The translations under genes were made by a program, and so were the position numbers. Source: Actinomycetota bacterium (GTDB lineage Bacteria > Actinomycetota > Thermoleophilia > Solirubrobacterales > 70-9). From it: a DNA stretch of 53,282 nt. The notes beneath the pieces are model-generated. The model did not search any database and was not told the DNA's origin. It worked only from the letters and a program-made list of their open reading frames with translations. The DNA is taken from the NCBI GenBank assembly GCA_018268605.1, contig JAFDWG010000331.1:1-53282 (forward strand), read 5' to 3'. Below, piece by piece: positions 8,295 through 15,967 of this stretch; position 1 is the stretch's first letter, and every line of letters starts with the position of its first letter.

Positions 8295-9950
8295 ATGGCC
8301 AGTTCGGGGAAAACGGACGTGCGGGCGGCCGTGTCCGATCTCGTGTTCGAGGGTCGGGTGCTGCGCCGCGCGGGGATCGTCGGGCCGATGCGCCCGGACA
8401 AGGCGCTGCGGGTCGGATCGACCTTCGTGCGCTGGGGCGCCTCGCCGGCCACCGGCGTCACCGTCGCCGCGATCGAGCACCCGCATGAGGTCGCGATCCT
8501 CGACGAGCGCGGCTCGCTGACCTGGCAGCGCCTGCACGAGCGCTCCAACGCGCTCGCCCACTCCTTCGAAGCGCTCGGCATCGGTCCCGGCGACGGGATC
8601 GGGGTGATGGCCCGCAACCACCGCGGCTTCCTCGAGACGACGCTGGCGGCAGCCAAGCTCGGCGCCTCGGCGCTCTACCTCAACACGATGTTCGCCGGCC
8701 CGCAGCTGGTCGAGGTGATGAGGCGCGAGGGCCCGAAGGCCCTGGTCTACGACGAAGAGTTCGCCGACCTGCTGGCCGGCGTCGAGCCGGAGGTGCGGCG
8801 GATCGTCGCCTGGCACGACGGCGCCCCGCCCGCGGGGGCGACGACGGTCGAGCAGCTGATCGCCGCGGGCGACCCGTCCGACCTCGCCCCGCCAACCGAC
8901 AAGGCGCGCTTCGTGATCCTCACCTCGGGCACGACGGGTACGCCGAAGGGCGCCCAGCGGACCAGCCCGGACGGGCTGATGACCCTCGCCTCGCTGCTCG
9001 ACATGATCCCCTACCGGCGCGGCTCGACGATGATGATCGCGGCGCCGCTCTTCCACTCCTGGGGCTTCCTGCACTTCGTCATCTCGTTGCCGACCACCTC
9101 GACCATGGTGCTGCGCCGGCGCTTCGACCCGGAGGGGACGCTCCAGGCGATCGAACGGACGCGCGCCGACGTGCTCGCGGTGGTGCCGGTCATGATCCAG
9201 CGGATCCTCGGCCTGCCCGACGAGACCCTGCGGAAGTATGAGCTGTCATCGCTGAAGATCGCCGCGCTGTCGGGCTCCGCGCTGCCGGGGGAGCTCGCCA
9301 CGCAGTGGATGGACCGCTTCGGCGACAACATCTACAACCTTTACGGCTCGACCGAGGTCTCTTTCGCGACGATCGCCACGCCGGCCGACCTGCGCGCCGC
9401 CCCCGGCACCGCCGGGCGCCCGCCACGCGGCACCACCGTCCGCCTGCTCGACGAGAACGGCAAGGACGTCGCCCCGGGCGAGGTGGGGCGGATCTTCGTC
9501 GGCAACGACATGAAGATGGAGGGGTACACCGGCGGCGGCAACAAAGAGGCGATCGAAGGGCTGCTCTCCAGCGGCGACGTCGGCCACTTCGATCCGGACG
9601 GGCGCCTCTTCGTCGACGGCCGCGACGACGAGATGATCGTCTCCGGCGGTGAGAACGTCTTCCCGCGCGAGGTCGAGGACCTGCTCGCCGACATCGAGGG
9701 GGTCTCCGAGGTGGCGATCATCGGGGTCGATGACGAGACCTTCGGCCAGCGGCTGAAGGCCTTCGTGGTCCTCGAGGCGGGAGCGTCCCTGAGCGACACC
9801 GAGCTCACCGCCCACGTGAAAGCGAACCTCGCCGCCTACAAGACCCCGCGGGAGGTCGAGTTCCTCGACGAGCTGCCCCGCAACGCGACCGGAAAGGTGC
9901 TGAAGCGCGAGCTGAAGGCTCGCGACACAGGCAGCCGGGACGCCCAGTAG
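8295..9950 (+). CDS. AMP-binding acyl-CoA synthetase
   Basis: 551 residues, adenylate-forming (ANL) superfamily. Activates a carboxylic acid, probably a fatty acid, to its CoA thioester through an acyl-AMP. Seen: the phosphate-binding loop LTSGTTGTPKGAQR (about residue 212), the adenine motif YNLYGSTEVS, the hinge region VDGRDDEMIVSGGENVFP, and the C-terminal catalytic Lys in LPRNATGKVLKREL. An extra N-terminal stretch of about 65 residues precedes the core. Transcribed from its own TAGTCT box. It fits the beta-oxidation theme found at 31-42 kb but is not next to those genes. Chain-length specificity cannot be read from the sequence. Confidence 0.92.
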   Translation: MASSGKTDVRAAVSDLVFEGRVLRRAGIVGPMRPDKALRVGSTFVRWGASPATGVTVAAIEHPHEVAILDERGSLTWQRLHERSNALAHSFEALGIGPGDGIGVMARNHRGFLETTLAAAKLGASALYLNTMFAGPQLVEVMRREGPKALVYDEEFADLLAGVEPEVRRIVAWHDGAPPAGATTVEQLIAAGDPSDLAPPTDKARFVILTSGTTGTPKGAQRTSPDGLMTLASLLDMIPYRRGSTMMIAAPLFHSWGFLHFVISLPTTSTMVLRRRFDPEGTLQAIERTRADVLAVVPVMIQRILGLPDETLRKYELSSLKIAALSGSALPGELATQWMDRFGDNIYNLYGSTEVSFATIATPADLRAAPGTAGRPPRGTTVRLLDENGKDVAPGEVGRIFVGNDMKMEGYTGGGNKEAIEGLLSSGDVGHFDPDGRLFVDGRDDEMIVSGGENVFPREVEDLLADIEGVSEVAIIGVDDETFGQRLKAFVVLEAGASLSDTELTAHVKANLAAYKTPREVEFLDELPRNATGKVLKRELKARDTGSRDAQ

Positions 9951-9953
9951 GCT
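9948..9953 (+). promoter_or_regulatory. -10 box overlapping the upstream stop codon
   Basis: TAGGCT, whose TAG is the stop of the acyl-CoA synthetase gene, ends 8 bases before ATG 9962. No SD site is present. Confidence 0.5.
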
Positions 9954-9961
9954 TCCGACGC

Positions 9962-10891
9962 ATGACTGAGCCCGCGAGGCAGCTGAAGGCGGTTCAAGAG
10001 GCGAACCGCGACATGCACGCCGTCGCCCGACAGGCGTTGGAGTGGGTGAAGGTGGCCGAGGAACGGGTCACCGCGGCCGAGGGCACCCCCGACAAGATCC
10101 GCGCCGAGCTCAAGGAGCGGGCGATGAAGACGCTACGCGAGATGAGCGCGCAGGCGCGTCAGCAGATCACCGCGGCCAAGGAGGCCCAGGCCGCCGCCGA
10201 GTCGAAGCTTGCCGCCGCCGAAGCGGGGCGCGACCGGGCCGAGAGATCTTTTGAGGAGCTGCGCCGCACCTCGCAGCGCGAGCGCGAGCTGACGCTCGCC
10301 AAGGCCTCCGAACTGGGCGCCGACGCCGACTCCAAGGTCGAAGCTGCCGAATCCCACGCGAAGCGCGAAATCGAGGAGGCCCAGCGCGAAGTCGAGGAGG
10401 CGAAGGCCTCCGTGCGGGAGGAGGTCGACCGTCGGGTCGAGGACGCCCGTCTGCGGATCCAGGCCGACGCCGACAAGCGTGTCGCCGAAGCCGAGCAGCG
10501 CGCCGCCGAATCGGAGGCCGCCGCGCAGGCCGCCCACGACACTGCGATCCAGCTGGAGAAGGAGATCCAGGAGCGGGTCATGGAGGGGACCGAGGAGATC
10601 CGCCGCGAAGCCGAGGAGAGCGTTCGCAAGCTGGTCGAGAAGGTCGAACGCGAGGCCGAGGACTCCGCCCGCGCCCGGGCCGAGGCTCAGCTTGAGGCCG
10701 AGTCCGAGCGGATCAAGCAGCAGGCCCAGCGACGCGAGGAGCGCGCCCGCGCGGCCACCGAGGAAGAGATCCGCGCCAGCGCCAGCAAGGCGCGTCGCGA
10801 GGTGCAGGCGGCCGCCGAGGAAGACGGCCCCACCTGGCTGCGGGGCAGCGCCCAGAAACCGCAGTCTCCCGCCGGCTACCGCACCTACTAG
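9962..10891 (+). CDS. Long coiled-coil protein, Ala/Glu/Arg-rich
   Basis: 309 residues, almost wholly charged helix from about residue 8 to 285, with heptad-like runs such as AEQRAAESEAAAQAAHDTAI and REVEEAKASVREEVDRRVED. There is no signal peptide or membrane segment. The C-terminus is a short non-helical tail (WLRGSAQKPQSPAGYRTY). No enzyme motif is visible. It may be a scaffold or cytoskeletal (DivIVA- or Scy-like) protein, but no family-specific N-terminal domain is recognised. Similarity searches would be dominated by composition. It sits alone between two leaderless promoters. Confidence 0.75.
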   Translation: MTEPARQLKAVQEANRDMHAVARQALEWVKVAEERVTAAEGTPDKIRAELKERAMKTLREMSAQARQQITAAKEAQAAAESKLAAAEAGRDRAERSFEELRRTSQRERELTLAKASELGADADSKVEAAESHAKREIEEAQREVEEAKASVREEVDRRVEDARLRIQADADKRVAEAEQRAAESEAAAQAAHDTAIQLEKEIQERVMEGTEEIRREAEESVRKLVEKVEREAEDSARARAEAQLEAESERIKQQAQRREERARAATEEEIRASASKARREVQAAAEEDGPTWLRGSAQKPQSPAGYRTY

Positions 10892-10912
10892 CCCTCGCGG
10901 CCCAAGGCCGGT

Positions 10913-10918
10913 TAACCT
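10913..10918 (+). promoter_or_regulatory. -10 box of cysS
   Basis: TAACCT ends 9 bases before ATG 10928; the gap CGCTCCTCC has no SD. Confidence 0.5.
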
Positions 10919-10927
10919 CGCTCCTCC

Positions 10928-12307
10928 ATGCGGGAGGTGCGGATCAGAGACACGCTGAGCGGAGCGGTGCAGACGCTCGATCCCGACCACGAGGTCGGCA
11001 TCTACGCCTGCGGCCCGACCGTCTACAGCCGCATCCATATCGGCAACGCGCGCCCCTTCGTCGTCTTCTCGCTCTTCGCCCGCTTCCTACGCTCCGAGGG
11101 CTACAAGGCGCGTCTCGTCGTCAACGTCACCGACATCAACGACAAGATCTACACCGCCGCCGCGCAGGCGGGGGAGGGCTCGGCAAAGTTCGCCGAGGAG
11201 ATGACCGCGGCCTACGTCGAAGACACCGACCGGCTCGGCATCGGCCGTCCCGACGTCGAGCCGAAGGCGACCGAGACGGTCGAGGGAATCATCGAGTTGA
11301 TCGCCCAGCTGATCGAGAAAGGCAACGCGTATGAGTCGGGCGGCGACGTCTACTTCCGCGTCCGCAGCTTCCCCGACTACGGCAAGCTCTCCAACCGTCG
11401 CCCGGAAGACATGGACCAAGGTGAGGAGGCGGGCTCCGCGAGCCTCAAGGAGGAGCGCCTCGACTTCGCTCTCTGGAAATCCACCAAGGAGGGCGAGGAC
11501 ACCTCCTGGGGGTCCCCCTGGGGCCCGGGGAGGCCCGCCTGGCATATCGAGTGCTCGGTGATGGCCGAGCAGGAGCTCGGCGCCTCCTTTGCCGTCCACG
11601 GCGGCGGCTCCGACCTCGTCTTCCCCCACCACGAGAACGAGATCGCCCAGTCCGAGTCCGCCGGGCGCCCCTTTGCCCACGTCTGGATGCACAACGGAAT
11701 GGTCGACGCGGCGGGGGAGAAGATGTCGAAATCGGAGGGGAACATCTTCCAGCTGAAGGAGGCCCTCGACCGCTACGGGCGTGAGGCGGTCGTCGCCTAC
11801 CTGATCTCCGGGCACTACCGCCAGCCGCTTGCGTTCGGAGAGCTGCCGATGGAGGAAGCGGTGGCGCGGGTCGAGCGGCTGCGGAACTTCTTCAGGACGC
11901 AGGCGGGGCGGGACCCCGGGGGACCCTCCCGGGAACAACAGCCGGGAGGTTCCCGGGAGGGTCCCCCGGGGTCCCGCATCGAGGCGTTTCGGGATGCACT
12001 TGCCGACGACTTCAATACGCCAAGAGCGATGGCTGAGGTCTTCGAGTTGGTCGGGGAAGCGAATCGGGATGAGGTTCCGGGGGCGGCAGAGGCGGTTGCC
12101 GAGATGCTTGACCTTGTCGGCCTCGGATCGATCGCCGAAGGGCAGGACGACGAGCATCCGGAGGCGGAGCGGCTGATGCAGGAGCGCCAGGAGGCGCGCG
12201 CTGCCAAGGACTTCGCCCGCGCCGACGAGATCCGCGATCGGCTCGCGGAGATGGGCTTCGAGGTGCGCGACTCCGCCGACGGGCCGCGGCTCGTTCCCAG
12301 GTCCTGA
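10928..12307 (+). CDS. cysS: Cysteinyl-tRNA synthetase
   Basis: 459 residues, the usual length. It charges tRNA-Cys with cysteine. Seen: the class I signature HIGNARPF near residue 37 (HIGH motif), the zinc site with CGPTVYSR, ECSVMAEQELG and GGSDLVFPHHENEIAQ, and KMSKSEGN at about residue 266 (KMSKS loop). The helical DALR-type region has LADDFNTPRAMAEV. Between RNFFRTQ and IEAFRDALADDFN lies a Gly/Pro-rich insert (about residues 327-350) encoded by a DNA palindrome, in a loop that is variable in the family. The TGATG overlap with rlmB indicates translational coupling. Confidence 0.97.
   Translation: MREVRIRDTLSGAVQTLDPDHEVGIYACGPTVYSRIHIGNARPFVVFSLFARFLRSEGYKARLVVNVTDINDKIYTAAAQAGEGSAKFAEEMTAAYVEDTDRLGIGRPDVEPKATETVEGIIELIAQLIEKGNAYESGGDVYFRVRSFPDYGKLSNRRPEDMDQGEEAGSASLKEERLDFALWKSTKEGEDTSWGSPWGPGRPAWHIECSVMAEQELGASFAVHGGGSDLVFPHHENEIAQSESAGRPFAHVWMHNGMVDAAGEKMSKSEGNIFQLKEALDRYGREAVVAYLISGHYRQPLAFGELPMEEAVARVERLRNFFRTQAGRDPGGPSREQQPGGSREGPPGSRIEAFRDALADDFNTPRAMAEVFELVGEANRDEVPGAAEAVAEMLDLVGLGSIAEGQDDEHPEAERLMQERQEARAAKDFARADEIRDRLAEMGFEVRDSADGPRLVPRS
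11908..11977. repeat. Perfect 29-bp-arm palindrome inside cysS
   Basis: The left arm 11908-11936 is an exact reverse complement of the right arm 11949-11977, with a 12-base loop. The arms carry GGGACC and CCCGGG blocks. The element is in frame and adds about 23 residues to CysS (GRDPGGPSREQQ and following) without a stop codon. It resembles the palindromic elements known to insert in genes of Rickettsia, although unrelated in sequence as far as can be seen. Confidence 0.85.
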
Positions 12308-12960
12308 TGGCCTCGCAGATCATCTACGGGGTGCAACCGGTCCACGAGGCCGAACGGGGGAGACGGCGCGTCCACAAGGTGTGGCGGGCCCCGGAAACCT
12401 CGGCGGCGGAGCTGGAGCGCCTGTGTGGATCGCCGGACCACCAAGGCGTCGTCGCCGAGGCCGATCCTTATCCCTACGCCGACGCGGAGGCGATGCTGCG
12501 CCGGCCCGAAGCGCTGATCGTGGCGCTCGATCAGGTGCAGGACCCTCGAAACCTCGGAGCGGTGTGCCGCTCGGCCGAGTCGGCCGGCGCTGCCGGCGTG
12601 GTGATCCCGGAGCGGCGGGCGGCGATGGTGACCCCGGTCGCCTGCAAGACCTCGGCGGGCGCGGTCGAGCATCTCGACGTCGCCCATGTCCGGAACCTGG
12701 CCGATTGGCTGGCCTCGGCGAAGGAGGCGGGCTTCTGGATCTGGGGCGCAGATGCGGACGGCCCGGCGCCGCCCTGGGGAGTCGATCTCACCGGTTCCAC
12801 GGTGTTGGTCCTCGGCGGGGAGGGAAAGGGCCTTCGCCCGCGCGTGGCTTCGAGTTGCGATGGCCTGGTGGCACTTCCCAGCCTCGGGAAAGTCGAGTCC
12901 TTGAATGTCTCGGCTGCGGCCACCGCGCTCCTCTTCGAGTCGGTCCGCCAGCGCTCCTGA
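12307..12960 (+). CDS. rlmB: 23S rRNA 2'-O-methyltransferase, RlmB/TrmH (SpoU) family
   Basis: 217 residues. SPOUT-class enzyme that methylates a guanosine ribose (position 2251 in E. coli numbering) in 23S rRNA. Seen: a short substrate-binding domain beginning IIYGVQPVHEAERG, then the SpoU motif 1 LDQVQDPRNLGAVCRSAESA with the catalytic Arg, motif 2 VLVLGGEGKGLRP, and motif 3 VALPSLGKVESLNVSAAAT. These knot motifs are complete. The N-terminal domain is somewhat shorter than in E. coli RlmB. The start overlaps the cysS stop by one base, as in the conserved cysS-rlmB arrangement. Confidence 0.93.
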   Translation: MASQIIYGVQPVHEAERGRRRVHKVWRAPETSAAELERLCGSPDHQGVVAEADPYPYADAEAMLRRPEALIVALDQVQDPRNLGAVCRSAESAGAAGVVIPERRAAMVTPVACKTSAGAVEHLDVAHVRNLADWLASAKEAGFWIWGADADGPAPPWGVDLTGSTVLVLGGEGKGLRPRVASSCDGLVALPSLGKVESLNVSAAATALLFESVRQRS

Positions 12961-13004
12961 TCCCTGCACATGCAACGGCGCTTGCAAAAAGTCGCAATTT
13001 GGGG

Positions 13005-13032
13005 TTGACAGAACTCCGCTTTTGCATAGACT
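13005..13032 (+). promoter_or_regulatory. Sigma-A-type promoter of the sigH-like gene
   Basis: TTGACA at 13005-13010, 16-base spacer, TAGACT at 13027-13032. The upstream bases are AT-rich (12985-13000), like an UP element. It is the only textbook -35/-10 pair noticed in the window. Confidence 0.7.
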
Positions 13033-13035
13033 CAC

Positions 13036-13150
13036 GCCACAATAAAGGGTGAACCTCAGCTTTAGGGCACGAGTTGAGGGGATGCCTTCCGGATAAGTAA
13101 GGCGCCTCGGGGGAGGTAAGCGGCGCCACGACCCTTCAGCAAGGAGAAGG
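13036..13150 (+). other. Structured 5' leader of the sigma factor gene
   Basis: About 115 bases separate the predicted transcription start from the GTG. Two hairpins can be drawn: CCTCA with TGAGG around 13053-13080, and GGCGCC at 13102-13107 with GGCGCC at 13124-13129. The SD AAGGAG at 13141 follows. A regulatory RNA is possible; no known riboswitch class is recognised. Confidence 0.35.
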
Positions 13151-13154
13151 ATCT

Positions 13155-13862
13155 GTGGCACTAATGACGCCTAAGCAGGAATTTCGGCCGACCATGGCGG
13201 GCCGCGGCAACGCTGTGGCAGCTAGGTCTAACCCTCAAGCTGAGCTTGATGACCATTATCTGGTGGCCCTCGCCAAGGACGGCAGGACCGACGCCTACGA
13301 CGCGATCGTCAAGCGGTACCGCGGATTCGTCCGCTTGAAGGCTTCGTCGTACTTCCTCCTCGGAGGGGAGTCGGACGATCTGATCCAGGAGGGCCTCCTC
13401 GGCCTCTACAAGGCGATCCGCGATTACCGGACCGACCGCGAGTCGAGTTTCCGCAACTTCGCCGAGCTCTGCATCACCCGCCAGATCATCACCGCGGTGA
13501 AGACCGCGACCCGAAACAAGCACACCCCGTTGAACCAGTACGTCTCGTTCAGTCAGACCCCCGCGGCCACCGGTGAGTCCGAAACCACCCTCGACGAGAT
13601 CCTGCCGGGGCCGAGCGTCCACGACCCGGTCAACCAGGTGATCGCCACCGAAGAGCTGGAGAGCCTCGTCTCCTGTCTTTCCGGCGTCTCTGGGGTCCTC
13701 TCGGATCTGGAGAGCCGGGTGCTGTCGCTCTACCTCGACGGCCACTCCTACGAGCAGATCGCCGAGCGCCTCGAATGCGACACGAAGACGGTCGACAACG
13801 CCCTGCAGCGGGTGAAGCGCAAGGTCGGCACGCACCTCGCCTCCCGGGAGGTCGCCGTCTGA
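13155..13862 (+). CDS. sigH: RNA polymerase sigma factor, SigH (sporulation sigma-H) family
   Basis: 235 residues. It directs RNA polymerase to alternative promoters. Seen: region 2 with DAYDAIVKRYRGFVRLKASS, GESDDLIQEGLLGLYKAIRD and FRNFAELCITRQIITAVKTA, the SigH-like stretch ATRNKHTPLNQYVSF, and region 4 LSDLESRVLSLYLDGHSYEQ followed by IAERLECDTKTVDNALQRVK. This pattern is closer to Bacillus sigma-H than to ECF or principal sigma factors. The GTG at 13155 is chosen for AAGGAG at 13141-13146, 8 bases upstream. In Bacillus the same gene lies downstream of rlmB. Its role in a probably non-sporulating actinobacterium is unknown. Confidence 0.92.
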   Translation: MALMTPKQEFRPTMAGRGNAVAARSNPQAELDDHYLVALAKDGRTDAYDAIVKRYRGFVRLKASSYFLLGGESDDLIQEGLLGLYKAIRDYRTDRESSFRNFAELCITRQIITAVKTATRNKHTPLNQYVSFSQTPAATGESETTLDEILPGPSVHDPVNQVIATEELESLVSCLSGVSGVLSDLESRVLSLYLDGHSYEQIAERLECDTKTVDNALQRVKRKVGTHLASREVAV

Positions 13863-13875
13863 CGCCCGGCGCTCC

Positions 13876-14874
13876 CTAGTCGGTGCGCTCCAGGTCCGCC
13901 AGCACGTATTCGAGCAGCTCGCGCCCGTGGTCCGAGGCGACGGCAACGTCGTCGGCCTTGACTCGGACCCGGTGCAGCGACTGCATCCGCAAAACGTCGC
14001 CGTCGGCCCTGGGGTTGGGGAAGATCCCCGAGTAAGAGACGCCGAGGCGCTCCAGGTGGTCGGCGACGAGGGCGGTCGCCGGCGTGTCCAGCGGTAGGTC
14101 GATGTAGAGCGCGTCGAGGTTGACCACGCCGAAGAGGCGGCGGCGCTCCTCGGCGATGACTTCCTCGAGGTCGGCTCCCGGGACGGTCACCGTGATCAGC
14201 GCCAGGTTGTGGTCGGCCTCGATCGCGGTGTGCATCTCGGTGCGCTCCGGAAGCTCGCAGTCCGGTGGCGGTTTGGCGAGGGTGCCCCGCAGCTCGCAGA
14301 GAGCCAGGGTCTGACCGACGATCTCGTGGTGGCGCTCCGGCGCGTAGACGCGACGGTCGTGGCCATCGTTCAGCTTCGTGTAGAAGAGCGCCGCCGAGTT
14401 GCGCCGCGCCGCGCCGCCTTTCGCCGCGTCGTTCTCGACGGTCGCCGGGATCCAGCCGAGCAGGAAGCCGGTCTCGTGGGCCCCGAGCTCGATGTTCGCC
14501 TTCTGGCTATACGGATGGGCCGCGGTCGCCTCGCTGTACATCCCCGCCAATCCCCGCTCCTGGCCCCAGTCCATCAACACCCTCTTGGTTCGGGTGAAGA
14601 GATGCTGCCCGCGCGCCGCCTCCAGCGTCACCGCCTGTCCCGAATGGGCGACCGCGTCCCCCGCGGCCGCCAGGCTCATTCCCTCGTGACAGAGCAGCTC
14701 ACCCTCCAGGGTCTCCGCCACGCACGACACATAGCGCCCGTCCGCCAAGCGGGCGCAAACCTCCGCCGGGTCGTAGACCCACAGGACGTCATACGTCGTC
14801 CCGTAAGCTGCTTCTATCGCCTCGGTCAGGACGCCACCCTCATCCGGGCCGAGAAAGCGAAAAGTGACATCCAT
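13876..14874 (-). CDS. GNAT-type N-acetyltransferase family protein
   Basis: 332 residues. The N-terminal half resembles a GNAT acetyltransferase: CVAETLEGELLCHEGMSLA (central beta strands) then TLEAARGQHLFTRTKRVLMD in the acetyl-CoA loop position (R/Q-x-x-G-x-G/A, here ARGQHL). YSEATAAHPYSQKANIELG is the typical strand-helix after it, and the motif IELGAHETGFLLGWIP ends that domain. The C-terminal 130 residues have no recognised fold and contain VNLDALYIDLPL and LERLGVSYSGIFPN. Similar acetyltransferases occur fused or next to anti-sigma factors; none is seen here. Converges with the sigma gene 13 bases away. A GATAAT box lies 9 bases before the ATG. Confidence 0.7.
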   Translation of the reverse strand: MDVTFRFLGPDEGGVLTEAIEAAYGTTYDVLWVYDPAEVCARLADGRYVSCVAETLEGELLCHEGMSLAAAGDAVAHSGQAVTLEAARGQHLFTRTKRVLMDWGQERGLAGMYSEATAAHPYSQKANIELGAHETGFLLGWIPATVENDAAKGGAARRNSAALFYTKLNDGHDRRVYAPERHHEIVGQTLALCELRGTLAKPPPDCELPERTEMHTAIEADHNLALITVTVPGADLEEVIAEERRRLFGVVNLDALYIDLPLDTPATALVADHLERLGVSYSGIFPNPRADGDVLRMQSLHRVRVKADDVAVASDHGRELLEYVLADLERTD

Positions 14875-14883
14875 CTAGCCCCC

Positions 14884-14889
14884 ATTATC
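14884..14889 (-). promoter_or_regulatory. -10 box of the GNAT gene
   Basis: Minus-strand GATAAT (plus ATTATC) ends 9 bases before the ATG at 14874; no SD is present. Confidence 0.5.
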
Positions 14890-14897
14890 GGCCCCAC

Positions 14898-14939
14898 GCC
14901 CGCCTAGCTCAACCTGGGAGAGCACCTGATTTGTAATCG
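14898..14939 (+). pseudogene. tRNA-Thr 5' half (truncated)
   Basis: The first 41 or so bases match tRNA-Thr(TGT) at 15763: acceptor GCCCGCC, TA, D arm GCTC...GAGC, and then 20 identical bases AGAGCACCTGATTTGTAATC covering the anticodon stem 5' side and loop. After that the sequence diverges. No pairing 3' anticodon stem, T arm or acceptor 3' strand can be found, so it cannot make a normal tRNA. Confidence 0.75.
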
Positions 14940-15200
14940 TCCCGATAGGGCCGGGATGCCCGCCTGCACAGCGGTCTAGAGTCGAATTTAGACGCCGGCG
15001 CCGTGGACGAGCTGACCAGGGCCTACCAGCCCGACCTGGAACTTATGGGGATTGCCGCCGACAGGAGCTTGGCGAAGGCGAGAGGAAGCGCAGGCATACC
15101 TCGCCCAGGTTGTCGCGCCCCACGTGTCCGACGTAGGCTCGCCGATATGGGACGGCGGCCGCACTCCTTGAAGGCCAAGATCCGGCGCTCTTAACTCTGG
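14940..15200. other. Gap with no supportable gene
   Basis: Between the tRNA-Thr fragment and the DUF385 gene both strands have only short, unlikely frames. It may be decayed sequence from the event that broke the tRNA gene. Confidence 0.5.
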
Positions 15201-15584
15201 TTGCTCCAGAACACGTTCAACCGCCTGTCGAGACGGTTGGCCAGCCGTGGACGTGGCCCGTTTTCTCTGATCCGCCACGTGGGTCGAAAAAGCGGGAAGG
15301 TTTTCGAAACACCCGTGGTTCTTGCGCGGGTGCCCGAGGGGTTTGTCGCCGAGTTGACCTACGGAGACCAGGTCAACTGGTACCGGAATATTGTCGTCGC
15401 GGGGACCTGTGTGGTCGTCCACGAAGGGCGGGACCACGAGGTCGTATCGATCGAGAAGTGCGGAAAGGAGGCCGGGCTTGCGGCCTTCCCGCCATCGCGC
15501 AGGGCAATTCTCCGGGCCGCCAACCGAAAAGACTTTCGCCTGCTACGGACAGCCGATCACCCGCCCGACCTGACGAGGCCGTAG
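15201..15584 (+). CDS. Nitroreductase/deazaflavin (F420)-dependent reductase family, DUF385-like
   Basis: 127 residues from a TTG. The core LIRHVGRKSGKVFETPVV and VPEGFVAELTYGDQVNWYRN follows the split-barrel F420-binding family typified by mycobacterial Ddn (motif GRkSG...R.TPv, then G....P.W..N). NIVVAGTCVVVHEGRDHEVV is the next beta hairpin. Members reduce quinones or nitro-compounds with F420H2; the physiological substrate is unknown. The N-terminus is short and there is no clear SD, so the true start may differ. It lies in the interval between two tRNA-Thr sequences and may have been acquired. Confidence 0.65.
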   Translation: MLQNTFNRLSRRLASRGRGPFSLIRHVGRKSGKVFETPVVLARVPEGFVAELTYGDQVNWYRNIVVAGTCVVVHEGRDHEVVSIEKCGKEAGLAAFPPSRRAILRAANRKDFRLLRTADHPPDLTRP

Positions 15585-15762
15585 CCGCCCTGACACCAGG
15601 GATGCAGGCCCGGCTGTCTGGAGAACGCACCTCGAGCGGTTCGACGCCGCGCTGAACTGGGCACTGATGGGCATCAGCCGCCAGAATGATGACCCCAAGC
15701 GAGGCGAGGAGCAGCGCGAAGGGACCGAGGAAACCGCTCTGTGATACCGAATCCCGATACTT
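15585..15762. other. Probable remnant coding sequence
   Basis: One plus frame ending in the TGA at 15739-15741 reads WRTHLERFDAALNWALMGIS and a charged tail, protein-like but with no plausible start or recognised family. It may be the end of a decayed gene. Confidence 0.25.
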
Positions 15763-15836
15763 GCCCGTCTAGCTCAATTGGCTAGAGCACCTGATTTGTA
15801 ATCAGGAGGTTGCCGGTTCGATCCCGGCGGCGGGCT
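15763..15836 (+). tRNA. tRNA-Thr (anticodon TGT)
   Basis: 74 bases folding as a complete cloverleaf. Acceptor GCCCGTC pairs with GGCGGGC (one G-T). D arm GCTC/GAGC. Anticodon stem CCTGA/TCAGG with loop TTTGTAA gives anticodon TGT, threonine. T arm GCCGG TTCGATC CCGGC. The discriminator is T and CCA is not encoded. Confidence 0.96.
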
Positions 15837-15967
15837 TTGCCAAGCGGCTCACAGAGCCAAATATTCGCCCACACGCTCGCGCTCCCGTCCTCTGGGGCAA
15901 CGCCTAGGGCAACAGGGCGTAGAGATACGGGAGCGGCCCGGTGTCAACCCCGGCTCGCAAATACGCC
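15837..15967. other. Gap with inverted and direct repeats
   Basis: CGCTCCCGT and ACGGGAGCG form 9-bp inverted arms around 15882-15934, and GGGCAAC occurs twice in between. Such repeats flank attachment sites of integrative elements, but no integrase gene is near. Confidence 0.3.

Noticed and set aside
14898-14972. A second functional tRNA-Thr
   Set aside because: No 3' anticodon stem, T arm or acceptor strand pairs with the 5' half.
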